Assembly: GCA_038526245.1 (NCBI GenBank)
Contig: JBCBGZ010000010.1
Span: 1-64,000, forward strand
Direction of reading: 5' to 3'
DNA: 64,000 nucleotides
Source: UBA5336 sp038526245
Lineage (GTDB): Bacteria; Pseudomonadota; Alphaproteobacteria; Caulobacterales; Hyphomonadaceae
The translations under genes were made by a program, and so were the position numbers. Numbering within the stretch: position 1 is the first letter of the stretch; each line of letters opens with the position of its first letter. The notes beneath the pieces are model-generated. The model saw only the letters and a program-made list of their open reading frames with translations, had not been told where the DNA came from and searched no databases. Positions 62,808 through 64,000 of this stretch are shown here, piece by piece.

Positions 62808-64000
62808 AGCGAAGCACCTCCGAGGGTTTGACGCGTGCCGCTCGCCAAGCCTGACCACCCACTGCGATCCAGGCGATGATCAGGGTGATGATCAGCGACA
62901 GGATCCAAGGGAGAGGCGTGAGCGGGATCCGTTCCAGAAACGTGCTCAGATAGGCGTTTGCGCTGAAGTAAGCGATGGGCCACGCGATCAGGTTTCCGAT
63001 GAGAACCGGTATCGTGAAGTCCTTTAGGAGGAGGCGAGTGACCTCGCCCGTTGTGGCACCCAGTGTCTTTCGCACCCCGATCTCGTGACGCCGTCGGTTC
63101 GCGATGAAGACAGCCATGGCGAAAAGGCCAATGAGCGACACCATGAAAGCGAGGACGGACAGTATCAGAAAGGCGCTGTTGACGGCGTTGAAGGTGCGAA
63201 AGCCAGTTTCGAAAACCTCGTCCATGAATTGGAATTTCGCGAGCGCTTCTGGGTTTCGGGCTTCAATGGCTGCCCGAAGTTCATCAAGCCCCCGCTCAAC
63301 TCGATTACCATCAAGTCTCGCCGCGACGAGGTAGAAGGATTCAGATGGCCTCAGGACGTAGGCATTGGCCCGGTTCTCGTTTGCCGAGAACACCAGCGGC
63401 TTGGGCTCGATCACACCGATGATCTCCAGCCGGACCGAGATGCCTGTCGTATCCTGGAAGTTCCGCGTGAAGTAGATGATTTCACCAATCGCCTCACCGG
63501 GACTTTCGAACCCCAGCTGTTCCACCAGCGGCGTGTTCACCACGATCTGCAGTAGGTCAGCCGGGTCTTCTGACGCGTAGAGTTCAGACGTGCCATCATT
63601 GCGTTCGGGATCGAACACGCGACCGGCCACGAGTTCTGTGTCGAAGGTTTCAAAGAAGTCGAAGCCAACACGGGATTGGAAGACAGAAATGCCCGTTCCG
63701 CCGCCATCGGCCTGACGCGTGAAGCCCAAATAATTGTCGTAGTTTGACCAGGGCAGATAGTCGATCTCGGTCACGCTCTTCACGGCAGCGCTCGAAGCGA
63801 GATCATCTCGAAGGGCGTCAGAGCCAATGGCGCGGCTGTCGTCATCTGTCGCGAAGACAATCACGTCTTCCCCACCCAGATTGGATTGGCGCAGGAAACT
63901 GTTCTGGCCATTGACGACTGTGAGGACGATCAGCAGCCAGCTGGCGACGGCAAACTGGGCACCGATCAGCACAAGGATCGCTTTCTTCGGGCCCCCTTTC
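62800..64000 (-). CDS. MacB/FtsX-type ABC transporter permease, C-terminal part
   Basis: Open to the window edge, so the N-terminus is missing. About 400 residues are visible: one membrane helix (VASWLLIVLTVVNG), a periplasmic MacB-PCD-like domain, and three C-terminal helices with VRKTLGATTGEVTRLLLKDF, the FtsX-type cytoplasmic loop. It ends ARVKPSEVLRYE, typical for the family. The full protein probably has about 800 residues with two such modules. It is coupled to the NodT-type gene; the ATPase subunit must lie outside. Confidence 0.9.
   Translation of the reverse strand, partial: KGGPKKAILVLIGAQFAVASWLLIVLTVVNGQNSFLRQSNLGGEDVIVFATDDDSRAIGSDALRDDLASSAAVKSVTEIDYLPWSNYDNYLGFTRQADGGGTGISVFQSRVGFDFFETFDTELVAGRVFDPERNDGTSELYASEDPADLLQIVVNTPLVEQLGFESPGEAIGEIIYFTRNFQDTTGISVRLEIIGVIEPKPLVFSANENRANAYVLRPSESFYLVAARLDGNRVERGLDELRAAIEARNPEALAKFQFMDEVFETGFRTFNAVNSAFLILSVLAFMVSLIGLFAMAVFIANRRRHEIGVRKTLGATTGEVTRLLLKDFTIPVLIGNLIAWPIAYFSANAYLSTFLERIPLTPLPWILSLIITLIIAWIAVGGQAWRAARVKPSEVLRYE

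Overview
The window reads as the chromosome of a marine, polysaccharide-degrading alphaproteobacterium. Support comes from two Caulobacter-type (TIGR01782-like) TonB-dependent receptors, a CHASE2 cyclase, NodT-type outer-membrane lipoproteins and an alginate locus; Maricaulales/Hyphomonadaceae/Caulobacterales is my best guess, inferred from gene content only. I saw no rRNA, tRNA, CRISPR array, integrase or transposase. One 100-N assembly gap (29845-29944) lies inside a gene.

Layout. 1-3428: end of an aldo/keto reductase convergent with a divergent PEP-carboxylase-family protein. 3711-8358: tightly overlapping operon DUF2891 lipoprotein - NRAMP-fold transporter - pxpA - pxpB - pxpC (5-oxoproline hydrolysis). 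8526-17205: LuxR-type response regulator and its NarX-like sensor kinase, then a 1641-residue autotransporter and a TIGR03032-like protein. 17226-31191: alginate locus I, with a GntR/FadR-type regulator, a TonB receptor, lyases PL6 and PL17, a DEH-reductase-like enzyme, KDG kinase and a three-gene TRAP transporter. 31222-35430: a PL7 alginate lyase and a second TonB receptor on the other strand. 35704-41263: a second uronate block, with KduD-like dehydrogenase, RpiB-fold isomerase (DhuI-like), LacI-type regulator, pentenoate-hydratase-family enzyme and a secreted beta-helix protein. 41285-49356: M14 peptidase, AraC regulator, third TonB receptor, alpha/beta hydrolase and a hypothetical. 49936-52433: lipoprotein sulfatase plus an exported formylglycine-generating enzyme. 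52900-61194: three small secreted proteins, a CHASE2 class III nucleotide cyclase, a FecR-TPR-beta-barrel protein and a CRP-type regulator. 61419-64000: NodT-type efflux lipoprotein and the end of a MacB/FtsX-type permease.

How the parts fit. For alginate, the TonB receptors would import oligomers; lipid-anchored PL7, PL6 and PL17 would cut them to unsaturated uronate monomer; the TRAP system would carry monomer over the inner membrane; the reductase and KdgK would yield KDPG. No KDPG aldolase is present, so that step must be encoded elsewhere. Repeated ATTGGTAGGACCAAT-like boxes lie before the GntR gene, between receptor 1 and PL6, and before receptor 2. A different operator (ACCGGTGTCA core) occurs three times in the second uronate block and fits its LacI regulator.

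The most distinctive system is at 52900-61194. Each of the three small secreted protein genes has a perfect TGTGA-N6-TCACA site 67-85 nt before its start. A CRP-family protein that keeps the cAMP-pocket and GTGA-reading residues, and a membrane nucleotide cyclase, are encoded beside them. Together they look like a self-contained cyclic-nucleotide circuit. Other anomalies are a PEP-carboxylase relative lacking catalytic residues, an NRAMP-fold protein without the metal motifs in a 5-oxoproline operon, a sulfatase with a CRPTL active-site motif, and an assembly gap whose flanks are identical.
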